DNA from: Spirochaetales bacterium
GTDB taxonomy: Bacteria; Spirochaetota; Spirochaetia; ARS1246
Reading direction: 5' to 3'
NCBI GenBank assembly: GCA_018644745.1
Contig: JABGPX010000524.1
Location: forward strand, 1-6,995
Length of the DNA: 6,995 nt
Each line of letters starts with the position of its first letter. Position 1 is the first letter of the stretch. The notes beneath the pieces were generated by a model. It was not told the DNA's origin, ran no database searches, and saw only the letters and a list, made by a program, of their open reading frames with translations. Shown here one piece after another: positions 1-6,495 of this stretch. The position numbers were made by a program, and so were the translations under genes.

Positions 1-1124
1 CCAAAACCGCCTCAGATGGCAAACTATATTATTTGCCGGTAAAAACGAACGCATGGTTGACGCTTGGCTGGATATACAGAGCGGATTTTTTCGAGAAACA
101 TGATATCAGTTTTCCGGAAACTACCGACGATTTATTCAATGCTCTGAAGACCATCAAAAAGCTTGATCCGGAGTCGGTGCCAATGGGCAGTAGAGGGCCT
201 GGATATCCCAGCACGATGGGTATAGGAATGAGTGCGGCGTTCAGGACGGACAACGGGTTTTTCTTTGATCCCGACGAGAACGCCCTTGTGTTCGGCCCAA
301 CCACACAGAAGTGGCGCGATATGATAGCTTTTATAAGAAAGCTCTACGACAACAATCTCATGGTGCAGGAGTTCCCGACTTGGACTACTGAACAATGGCA
401 AGGGCATATCGTGAACGGTAAAACGTTTATCGAATCTGGATATGCAGACTGGTCATTGTATTTTCAAGGCCTTATGCAGGATGTTGTTCCGGAAAACACA
501 TGGCAGCCTTCGTTAAGCTGGATATCGGCGTCCTCGGATAAGCCTGCTCTAATTGGCAATGGGTCATCGGTGTATCCGTTCGGACCCGCCTTCACCATCG
601 CCCTCAAAGATGAAAACAAGCTTGATAGGATATTGCAGTACGCAGACTGGGCGTCGACTGTGGAGGGCGCGATCGCGCATGATGTAGGAGACCTGGGTGT
701 TACGTATGAAGAGGTAAACGGAAAGTTTAAATTCATGGATCATATGCAGGAAGCAGGCCTCGACATGAACGCCCACCATCGCGGAAACTTCGGATTGTCA
801 TATTGGACGAGAAGAAGTGAACTATCCTCAGACATGATTCCGAGAGCAAAAGATGGGCTCGACGCACATGCATACAATTTGTCGTATTCTTACAAGAAAG
901 AATTAATTCTATGGGACTTCAATGAAGCCGAGAATGCAGCGAAGGCAGATTATGAAACCGTTGTCGGTGATCTAGTCAAGCAAGCGGCTATGCAGTTCAT
1001 AATGGGCGCTAAGGATATCGCGAGCAACGCGGAATGGGAAGCCTTCCAGACTGAGCTATCGAAAACAGGTTTAGATGAATTGAACAAGGCTTATCAAGCC
1101 GCATACAAGAGATCGATGCAATAG
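1..1124 (+). CDS. ABC transporter extracellular solute-binding protein (sugar type), 5' partial
   Basis: The frame is open from the window edge (first whole codon at 3) to TAG at 1122-1124, giving 373 visible codons; the true start, signal peptide and lipobox lie upstream. The TTG at 33 is only an internal leucine codon. The first visible residues, DGKLYYLPV followed by LTLGWIYRADFFEKHDI, match the hinge-entry region of family 1 extracellular solute-binding proteins. Further on come 'P.T.DDL..AL..IK' and a late 'ADWASTVEGA...G.LGVTYEEVNGKFKF' segment, typical of the large oligosaccharide-binding lipoproteins of Paenibacillus and spirochaetes. It would act outside the membrane, delivering a carbohydrate to two permeases. 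No permease is in the window; they may lie upstream, because a strong terminator follows directly and this looks like the last gene of its unit. The family call is firm, the ligand unknown. Confidence 0.85.
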   Translation, partial: KTASDGKLYYLPVKTNAWLTLGWIYRADFFEKHDISFPETTDDLFNALKTIKKLDPESVPMGSRGPGYPSTMGIGMSAAFRTDNGFFFDPDENALVFGPTTQKWRDMIAFIRKLYDNNLMVQEFPTWTTEQWQGHIVNGKTFIESGYADWSLYFQGLMQDVVPENTWQPSLSWISASSDKPALIGNGSSVYPFGPAFTIALKDENKLDRILQYADWASTVEGAIAHDVGDLGVTYEEVNGKFKFMDHMQEAGLDMNAHHRGNFGLSYWTRRSELSSDMIPRAKDGLDAHAYNLSYSYKKELILWDFNEAENAAKADYETVVGDLVKQAAMQFIMGAKDIASNAEWEAFQTELSKTGLDELNKAYQAAYKRSMQ

Positions 1125-1174
1125 GTAATGTAGCCGATAGAGTGGGTTTGAAAAAATAATGTGAGCTAGAATAT

Positions 1175-1223
1175 ACACGGGCCGTTGATCGCTCCGCCCA
1201 ATAATCAACGGCTCGTGTTTTTT
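1175..1223 (+). terminator. Rho-independent terminator after the solute-binding protein gene
   Basis: A 15-bp stem is formed by 1175-1189 and 1204-1218. It pairs throughout, with one G-U wobble, around a 14-nt loop, and is followed by six T (1218-1223). This is a textbook intrinsic terminator about 50 nt after the stop of the binding-protein gene. It separates that gene from the beta-helix gene, so the latter needs its own promoter or depends on read-through. The hairpin also overlaps the 5' extension of the downstream open frame, which argues against a start at 1185. Confidence 0.9.
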
Positions 1224-1235
1224 ATTCGCTGCGCG

Positions 1236-1240
1236 AGGAG
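1236..1240 (+). promoter_or_regulatory. Ribosome binding site that sets the start at 1251
   Basis: AGGAG lies 10 nt before ATG 1251. The alternative TTG at 1185 lies inside the terminator stem and has no Shine-Dalgarno sequence. The residues it would add do not belong to the domain, whereas the protein from 1251 opens directly on the first beta-helix strand (MTTYYLDAIQG). Confidence 0.8.
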
Positions 1241-1250
1241 AAGCTGGAAC

Positions 1251-3158
1251 ATGACAACATATTACCTGGACGCTATACAGGGCACCGATATAAACGCGGG
1301 TACCTCACCGGGCGAAGCATGGAAGACTTTTGAGCGGGTTAATGCTTCTGAGTTCAGCCCCGGCGATAGGATCTTACTGAAAGCGGAGACCGAATTTTCA
1401 GGCGGACTCGCTCCGAAAGGATCCGGTTCTGAAAACGCACCTATCGTAATTGACAGATACGGACGCGGTCAGAACCCGGTCATCAACGGTAATGGAAAGG
1501 TCGAAAATACGGTCTTTTTGCGTAATCAGCAGTATTGGGAGATTTGTAACCTGACCATAACGAATACCGACGGCGGCGACTTGGCCGGTGATGAGGGACG
1601 CGCGATCCGGCGCGCGGTGTACGTCACTGCGGAGGATGCAGGGGAACTAAAGCATATTCATTTGAAGAGTCTCGAGGTCCACAACATCCGCGGAATGTAC
1701 AGGTTTGGTGGAAGTTTAACGAACGGCGGTATTATTTGCCGGGTGCTCGGGAACAGGATACCGACACGATTCGTCGATCTGCGCATCGAAGGCTGCGTAT
1801 TCCGTACCAGGTCGATTGATCGCTATCCGGCGATAGTTACTTCCTCGTGGCAGAAGTCTCCTGCCTGCGATGTGGTGTGGCGAGACAACACGTTCGATCA
1901 TTTCGGGCGGGCCCACATCGTCATCCCGTCGAGTGAATGGCCGCGCAAGTTCGTCTACTATTTCGATCCGGAGGCAAGTGAAGTGTTCGCCCTCGGCAAG
2001 CACGACCCGCCTGTCTCGCCGTTGACCGGACGCGTTGGCTGTGAGGATGTATTCTCCGAAATTGCGGCGAGGCTGCGCCACACATGGACCTTCTTCGAGA
2101 CAACGCGAGTTGCACGGGACCGATGGCTCTTTGCTAACTCGAAAGGAGATGTCGCGCACCACCCGAACGACGGCGTGTATACCTCGCCTACCTATCCTCT
2201 CGCCTACTACTGCGAGCTGCGTTCGCTGGGCTTCGTGCCGCCGTGGCTGGACTTGGAGGACGAAAGACATGGGGGCGAAAATGTAATCCTGCAGGAATGG
2301 GTCGATGAGCTGGTAGGCGTCGGCGTGAAACGGGAGGAGGACTGGACGATATGTAACCGCGCGTTCATGAATGAGAACCCGTGGCCCGAGCCGCGAAGCG
2401 ACACGCCGTTTGTAGATTCGGTCAGCCGCTACGGCGTTGCACCTGATCTGAGCACCCGAGAATCGGCGCGCACATATTTTGAGAGCCTTCCATGGAAGAA
2501 CAACCCGTACGCCGCGTGCAATTTCATAGGCAAAGCACTGCACAACTACCGTTACGAGCGGATAGGCAGAGGGGGAGATCCCGATGACGAGAACTACCTT
2601 TACATTAAGGATCTGATCGGAAGCCAGTTCCAAGAAGAGGAAGGTTACTGGGGCGGCAGTGAAGCAGATCACATCAACCGGACTAGCGGCAATATGAAGA
2701 TGCTGACCACCTACGCGGTTCTTGATTGGGAGATCCCAAATCCTAAAAAGATCATGGATTTCATACTGAGCGGTGCGAACGACGAGATGGGCTTCGCTGG
2801 TGCCGGGTGCAGCGCGTTCAACCAGATGGCCTCGCTGTGCATAACCCGGTTCAAGTACCCCGAGCTGTCCAACTACCGCAGTGAAGAAATCGAACGATAC
2901 TCCGCTATGACATTCATGACATTTTTGGACAACTGGTCTGAAGAGACGAACTTCTATGGCGATACCTGGCTCGGGAAGCACAACAATGGCGTCGTAGTGA
3001 ACATGGCAACGCTCTTACTGGATTTGCCGTTACAACGTGCATCAACGATTTACAATTGGCGCGATGGACCGATTATCTTCCGTCAGTCAGACGGAAAAAT
3101 TATACGGAATCAGGTGATTTACCAGTTGAAAGGCCACGCGTTCGCCGGCGGGGGATAA
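1251..3158 (+). CDS. Two-domain protein: truncated right-handed parallel beta-helix joined to helical toroid-like domain; C-terminus probably frameshifted
   Basis: 635 residues. Residues 1-~225 look like the start of a pectate-lyase-like parallel beta-helix: YYLDAIQGTDINAGTSP at the N-terminus, then 'FSPGDRILLKAETEFSGGLAPKGSGSENAPIVIDRYG' style repeats and short N/T/G-rich strands with 'DNTF' turns. From about 230 the character changes. The protein becomes rich in W, Y and charged helices, with HHPNDG at 303-308, NMKMLTTY at 481-488, GCSAFNQM and KHNNGV at 576-581, as expected of an alpha/alpha-toroid-like domain. I recognise no named family with certainty for this second part. There is no signal peptide, unusual for a beta-helix polysaccharide enzyme, so it is either cytoplasmic or the export signal was lost. 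The end (HAFAGGG then TAA) is abrupt, and coding continues in the +1 frame to 3279. A role in polysaccharide binding, lysis or epimerisation is inferred from the fold and the neighbouring sugar-binding protein. Confidence 0.7.
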   Translation: MTTYYLDAIQGTDINAGTSPGEAWKTFERVNASEFSPGDRILLKAETEFSGGLAPKGSGSENAPIVIDRYGRGQNPVINGNGKVENTVFLRNQQYWEICNLTITNTDGGDLAGDEGRAIRRAVYVTAEDAGELKHIHLKSLEVHNIRGMYRFGGSLTNGGIICRVLGNRIPTRFVDLRIEGCVFRTRSIDRYPAIVTSSWQKSPACDVVWRDNTFDHFGRAHIVIPSSEWPRKFVYYFDPEASEVFALGKHDPPVSPLTGRVGCEDVFSEIAARLRHTWTFFETTRVARDRWLFANSKGDVAHHPNDGVYTSPTYPLAYYCELRSLGFVPPWLDLEDERHGGENVILQEWVDELVGVGVKREEDWTICNRAFMNENPWPEPRSDTPFVDSVSRYGVAPDLSTRESARTYFESLPWKNNPYAACNFIGKALHNYRYERIGRGGDPDDENYLYIKDLIGSQFQEEEGYWGGSEADHINRTSGNMKMLTTYAVLDWEIPNPKKIMDFILSGANDEMGFAGAGCSAFNQMASLCITRFKYPELSNYRSEEIERYSAMTFMTFLDNWSEETNFYGDTWLGKHNNGVVVNMATLLLDLPLQRASTIYNWRDGPIIFRQSDGKIIRNQVIYQLKGHAFAGGG

Positions 3159-3279
3159 GAAAGGCTCCTTCAAGGTACATGTTCATGCATTTCAATATGG
3201 CGCGGGCAGCCATACTCTAGAAATGATTGGCACGGGAAGCTACATCATCCTCGGCGTGGTGCCTGCTATGGTGTGTTGA
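3130..3279 (+). pseudogene. Displaced C-terminal segment of the beta-helix/toroid protein (+1 frame)
   Basis: The +1 frame is open from 3130, after a stop at 3127-3129, to TGA at 3277-3279. After the in-frame TAA (3156-3158) it encodes KGSFKVHVHAFQYGAG, then SHTLEMIGTGSYIILGV. This alternating polar/hydrophobic beta-strand pattern reads as real protein, not chance. Removing one G from the five-G run at 3150-3154 fuses it to the upstream frame as HAFAGGDKKGSFKV, giving about 675 residues in total. So a one-base insertion, either a real mutation or a sequencing/assembly error, probably truncates the protein by about 40 residues. The restored end would overlap the convergent gene by 40 nt. Confidence 0.65.
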
Positions 3280-4085
3280 ACATTAAGAGCGATCTGATCG
3301 ACATCTTTTGGAAACATTCCGACGACCACCGCGTCTTTTGGTTTGATTTGCGAGAAAGCGAAGTGAAATGCCGCGGCCACATCCTCCTGAGTCGCGCAGA
3401 GGCGCGATGCCCCGAGAATCTTGAAAGCAAGACAGGTTTTCTCGGTTTGCCGGATAACCCGACACATCCGCTCCGGATCACCGGCGCGAAACTCTTCTTG
3501 TGATACAGGTGCTTTCCCTGAAACCAACGCACTCTCTCTCGGTTTCCGACTCAGGTTGTAGAAACAGGCCATATAGAAATCAATATCCCAGTCCTTTTCT
3601 TCTGCATACTCGATCACCTCGGGAATATGAGTTCCAAGACCAACTTGTACTCCTGAATCACGAATACATTTCAGATAGTCGTTGACTTTATCGACACGTC
3701 CCTCCTGCCAAAAACGGTCGGTACTCGTTCCGTGATGATAGATCCCCGCGGAATCCGCGGCAGCAAGAATGCGGATATTCTGAAAGACATCGCTCATTTC
3801 TGAGGCGGTTTGAGCTATCCACTGAAGATTTCCACCCTCGCGGCAAAATAATTCCAACCAGTATAAGATGCGGTGATAATCGCCGCGCGCCTGAAGCGCG
3901 TTAATACCGTTCGCCTGCAGGGCATGGAGATAGGCAACAACTTGCTCGGGAGTGAAATAGTCACTCATCTGCTTGCTCATTTTCGCAGAGAAATGAGAGT
4001 TTCCGCAAAGCGGATTACCTCCGCTGATGAGGCGAGTCACCATCGCTCCGGATGGTCCTAGTGATATCTTCGGTAGTTCTACCAT
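3240..4085 (-). CDS. TIM-barrel protein with aldo/keto-reductase-like N-terminus, function unknown
   Basis: 281 residues. The N-terminus (ISLGPSGAMVTRLISGGNP, residues 7-25) resembles the opening of aldo/keto reductases ('LGxTGxxVSRLxxGG'), which favours ATG 4085 as start although its Shine-Dalgarno is weak (an AAAGAG lies 14 nt upstream). Alternating strands and helices follow in barrel order: GINALQARGD (60-69), LQWIAQTASEM (87-97), GIYHHGTSTD (114-123), VGLGTHIPEVI (148-158), DFYMACFYNLSR (169-180), CLAFKILGASR (218-228) and AVVVGMFPKDVDQI (252-265). I do not see the usual Asp-Tyr-Lys-His tetrad of aldo/keto reductases in its normal places. The several conserved-looking His residues (117, 118, 153) suggest a metal-using or isomerase/aldolase-like barrel instead. 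It is transcribed away from the oxidoreductase operon across a shared intergenic region, so a role in the same sugar pathway is likely but inferred. Confidence 0.75.
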   Translation of the reverse strand: MVELPKISLGPSGAMVTRLISGGNPLCGNSHFSAKMSKQMSDYFTPEQVVAYLHALQANGINALQARGDYHRILYWLELFCREGGNLQWIAQTASEMSDVFQNIRILAAADSAGIYHHGTSTDRFWQEGRVDKVNDYLKCIRDSGVQVGLGTHIPEVIEYAEEKDWDIDFYMACFYNLSRKPRESALVSGKAPVSQEEFRAGDPERMCRVIRQTEKTCLAFKILGASRLCATQEDVAAAFHFAFSQIKPKDAVVVGMFPKDVDQIALNVQHTIAGTTPRMM

Positions 4086-4128
4086 GGTTTCTCATTGTGC
4101 TCTTTCAACGATCCATATACAAGGTTCC

Positions 4129-4184
4129 AATAGCGTAATCTACAAATAGCGTAATCTACAAATAGCATAATCTACAAATAGCAT
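4129..4184. repeat. Tandem 16-bp direct repeat, about 3.5 copies
   Basis: The unit TAGCGTAATCTACAAA occurs exactly at 4131-4146 and 4147-4162. It recurs with a single G-to-A change at 4163-4178 (TAGCAT...) and partly at 4179-4184; two matching A precede the first copy. Each unit contains the small dyad GTA-atc-TAC, and unit junctions contain CTA-caaa-TAG. The array sits 45 nt upstream of the minus-strand start and 50 nt upstream of the plus-strand start. This suits an array of regulator sites (iterons) controlling both genes, though a chance slippage minisatellite is possible. Confidence 0.85.
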
Positions 4185-4222
4185 GTAAGCTTTCTATGCG
4201 GACCCATGACCAGAAATAGATT

Positions 4223-4227
4223 GGAGG
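4223..4227 (+). promoter_or_regulatory. Ribosome binding site of the first oxidoreductase gene
   Basis: GGAGG ends 7 nt before ATG 4235, an optimal spacing that fixes this start and suggests strong translation of the first gene of the operon. Confidence 0.85.
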
Positions 4228-4234
4228 AACCTGA

Positions 4235-5293
4235 ATGGCTGACAAAGTGAGATTTGGTATCGTCGGGCTTGGTATGGGTCGAGGCAGGGCCAATATCTGT
4301 GCAGAAACCGAAGGGGCGGAACTCGTGGCGATCTGCGACATCTGGGAAGAGCGAATAAAGTCGGTACAGGAAGAACTGGATGTTGACATCGAGCGGGATT
4401 TCGAAAGGCTTCTCGAGCGAAAAGACATTGATGTAATCGGTATATGGTCACCCAGCGGTATGCACTCGAGCATGGCGGTTCAGGCTCTGGACGCGGGAAA
4501 ACACGTTTGCATGACCAAGCCAATGGATATAAAAACCTCGATTTGTGACGAAGCGATAAAAAAGGCAGACGAAAAAGGACTCGTACTCGCGGTAGATTAT
4601 GACTCTCGGTACAAACCAGTCAACCATCGAATTCGCAGCGCGGTGAGATCCGGCGCATTGGGCAAGATCATGTTTGGCGATCTGCGGATGAAGTGGTTTC
4701 GAAGTCAGTCATACTACGACTCGGGCCTGCCCGAGGCGTGGCGCAGCAGCATAGCGACCGAGGGAGGATCGCTCGCAAATCAGGCGGTTCACTATTTGGA
4801 TCTCCTGCAATGGTGGCTTGGTCCTATAGTTAAAGTGACCGGAAAAAAAGGCACGTTCAAACATGATATCGATACTGAGGATGGAACCGTCTCGATCCTC
4901 GAAACCGAGTCCGGAGCGTATGCGACCGTTCTCACAACCACTTGCAGCTTTCCAAATATCGGCACCTCGATCGAGATAAGCGGTACCGAAGGCACGCTCT
5001 CCTGGAGAGATCAGGATATAGTGCTTTTCCAGGCGATGAGTATCCCCGAATCACTTGGCGGCGATGGCAGCTATGTGATGCCGGAAAATCGCGATAAACC
5101 CGATCCGGTCGACCTTAGTATCGACGACTTCGAGGCGCCGGATGATCTACCCGGAAATATCATTGAGGACATGGTTCAAGCGGTTCGTGATGGCGGAAAA
5201 GTGGTATGCGATGGGCGTGAAGGACGTAAGTCAGTTGCGGTTTTTGAGGCGATATATGCGTCTTCTGACCGTGATGCGTGGGTGAGTCTATAG
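4235..5293 (+). CDS. Gfo/Idh/MocA family NAD(P)-dependent oxidoreductase
   Basis: 352 residues, normal length for the family. The N-terminal Rossmann fold begins at once: VRFGIVGLGMGRGRA with the dinucleotide-binding GLGMGRG at 11-17, and an acidic Asp35 at the end of the second strand, which favours NAD over NADP. SPSGMH (72-77) leads to the EKP-equivalent motif, here TKP (94-96), keeping the usual catalytic Lys95. The C-terminal substrate domain carries EGGSLANQAVHYLD (176-189), with His186 and Asp189 at the usual catalytic positions and Asn182 where Asp is also common. Family members oxidise or reduce a sugar or cyclitol hydroxyl, often at C3 of a glycoside, in the cytoplasm. It heads a three-gene run: the DUF6807 gene starts 23 nt after its stop. 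The substrate is not predictable; the family call is secure. Confidence 0.92.
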   Translation: MADKVRFGIVGLGMGRGRANICAETEGAELVAICDIWEERIKSVQEELDVDIERDFERLLERKDIDVIGIWSPSGMHSSMAVQALDAGKHVCMTKPMDIKTSICDEAIKKADEKGLVLAVDYDSRYKPVNHRIRSAVRSGALGKIMFGDLRMKWFRSQSYYDSGLPEAWRSSIATEGGSLANQAVHYLDLLQWWLGPIVKVTGKKGTFKHDIDTEDGTVSILETESGAYATVLTTTCSFPNIGTSIEISGTEGTLSWRDQDIVLFQAMSIPESLGGDGSYVMPENRDKPDPVDLSIDDFEAPDDLPGNIIEDMVQAVRDGGKVVCDGREGRKSVAVFEAIYASSDRDAWVSL

Positions 5294-5304
5294 AATTTCA
5301 TATA

Positions 5305-5310
5305 AAGGAA
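5305..5310 (+). promoter_or_regulatory. Ribosome binding site of the DUF6807 gene
   Basis: AAGGAA lies 6 nt before ATG 5317 and 9 nt before the adjacent in-frame ATG 5320. Either can be used; the choice changes the protein by one Met only. Confidence 0.65.
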
Positions 5311-5316
5311 AAATAG

Positions 5317-6495
5317 ATGATGTTGAGAAAACTGACCGTGCAGGCAGAACACCACGACCGGCACCAGTGTCCGGTCGAGATGGAAATTGAGATTCCCGAT
5401 GACGCGATACTCGACAACCTGGTGTTGCGGGATGATACCAATGGGCGAGTCATCCCTCATCAGATGCGAAATGTAGAGGGCATGCAGAAAATCATGTGGA
5501 TGATCGAGGAGTTACCGGCCGGGTGGGAAAGAGGCTATGAGCTGCGGATGATCGAGACCCCATCGGTTTCGATGGTTGATGGCGTCGATGTGGCCGATAG
5601 CGGCAGCGCGCTGAGTTTCTACGTTGGCGGCTCGGATTTTACATCGTACAACTACTCCTCGGAGATTGTCAGACCATACTTCTATCCGCTTTACAGTCTT
5701 CCCGGGATTGGCATTACGAGGAACTGGCCGATGGTGCCGGACGCAGAGAACGAGACAAACGATCATCCTCATCATAAGGGTTTGTACACCGCACAGGGCG
5801 AAGTGAATGGTGTCGACAATTGGGGCGAGGAAGAAGGACACGGATACCAGGTACATTGCAGGTTCGATGAGACATTCAAAGGCCCGGTGGCCGGTGGTTT
5901 TACCGAACGGCTCGAGTGGACGGATAAAGACCGGAAACCGAATATGGCCGAGAAAAGACAAGTCACAATCTATAATTCATATATGGGACTCAGGATCATC
6001 GACTACGACGTGACATTGTCCGCTGAGTTTGGTGACGTGACTCTCGGAGACACAAAGGAAGCCGGCCTTCTCTCGGTGCGTGTCGCGACAAGTATGGATG
6101 CGGCTCGGCCGGATGGGGGTAAGATTCTCAACGGTTATGGGGCGCTGAGCGAAGCAGAGACCTGGGGTAAGCAGGCACCATGGTGCGACTACTCAGGACC
6201 GGTGCAGGATGGCTGGTGCGGAATCTGTATGATGGATCATCCTGACAACCCATGTCATCCGACCTATTGGCATGTGCGCGACTATGGACTCATGACCGCC
6301 AACTGCTTCGGCGTGCATCATTTCACCGCTAATTCTGAAAACCGTCAGGATCTTCGAATCGCCGCCGGTGATTCCATGACCTGGCGCTACCGGGTAATCG
6401 TTCACTCCGGACGCGGAGAGCACGCCCGGCTGTCGCGGCTGTATCACGATTTCGCCAATCCACCCAATATCGTAGAGGATGAATATGACCGATAA
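5317..6495 (+). CDS. DUF6807 ('PmoA-like') family protein
   Basis: 392 residues with the conserved blocks of DUF6807 in order: RPYFYPLYS (119-127), a TRNWPM segment (134-139), DHPHHKGL (149-156), NGVDNW (164-169), GDTKEAGL (244-251), WCDYSG (289-294), then MDHPDNPCHPTYWH and VRDYGL (306-325). The dense His and Asp of DHPHHKGL and the later DHP...HP...WH block suggest a polar, perhaps metal-binding, active site. There is no signal peptide and no membrane segment, so it is cytoplasmic. The old family name refers to methane oxygenase subunit PmoA, but this is a soluble protein without the membrane helices of PmoA, and nothing here concerns methane. Proteins of this family often sit beside Gfo/Idh/MocA genes, as here on both sides; a role in processing a sugar intermediate is inferred. 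It overlaps the next gene by 11 nt, implying translational coupling. Confidence 0.9.
   Translation: MMLRKLTVQAEHHDRHQCPVEMEIEIPDDAILDNLVLRDDTNGRVIPHQMRNVEGMQKIMWMIEELPAGWERGYELRMIETPSVSMVDGVDVADSGSALSFYVGGSDFTSYNYSSEIVRPYFYPLYSLPGIGITRNWPMVPDAENETNDHPHHKGLYTAQGEVNGVDNWGEEEGHGYQVHCRFDETFKGPVAGGFTERLEWTDKDRKPNMAEKRQVTIYNSYMGLRIIDYDVTLSAEFGDVTLGDTKEAGLLSVRVATSMDAARPDGGKILNGYGALSEAETWGKQAPWCDYSGPVQDGWCGICMMDHPDNPCHPTYWHVRDYGLMTANCFGVHHFTANSENRQDLRIAAGDSMTWRYRVIVHSGRGEHARLSRLYHDFANPPNIVEDEYDR

Larger units (their letters stand above)
4086..4234. promoter_or_regulatory. Divergent intergenic region, presumed to hold promoters for both directions
   Basis: 149 bp between the starts of the TIM-barrel gene (-) and the first oxidoreductase gene (+). 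As the only non-coding DNA before either gene it must hold their promoters. The best -10-like match on the plus strand is CATAAT at 4166-4171, inside the third 16-bp repeat, but no convincing -35 box precedes it. On the minus strand AT-rich sequence around 4113-4122 could hold a -10, also without a good -35. Promoter positions are therefore unassigned. Confidence 0.5.

Noticed and set aside
1148..1177. Possible promoter TTGAAA (1148) with TATACA (1172), 18-nt spacing
   Set aside because: The -10 match is only 4 of 6. Transcription would start inside the terminator hairpin; this is conceivable but unsupported.
1716..2981. Long open frame (421 codons) on the minus strand inside the beta-helix gene
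   Set aside because: It is fully antisense to a frame with clear domain signals. Its translation shows no recognisable motif order, and it arises from biased codon use in the GC-richer middle of the real gene.
3196..3214. Hairpin with 6-bp stem (TATGGC/GCCATA) between convergent genes
   Set aside because: The stem is short, with no T-run on either strand, and it falls inside what looks like displaced coding sequence, so I do not call it a terminator.
6479..6487. ATG 6479 as the start of the last gene
   Set aside because: It directly abuts the GAGG Shine-Dalgarno with no spacer; ATG 6485 has normal spacing.
5317..6495. Annotation as a methane monooxygenase subunit because of the family's older 'PmoA' name
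   Set aside because: There are no transmembrane helices, no pmoB/pmoC neighbours, and the context is sugar metabolism; the name is historical.
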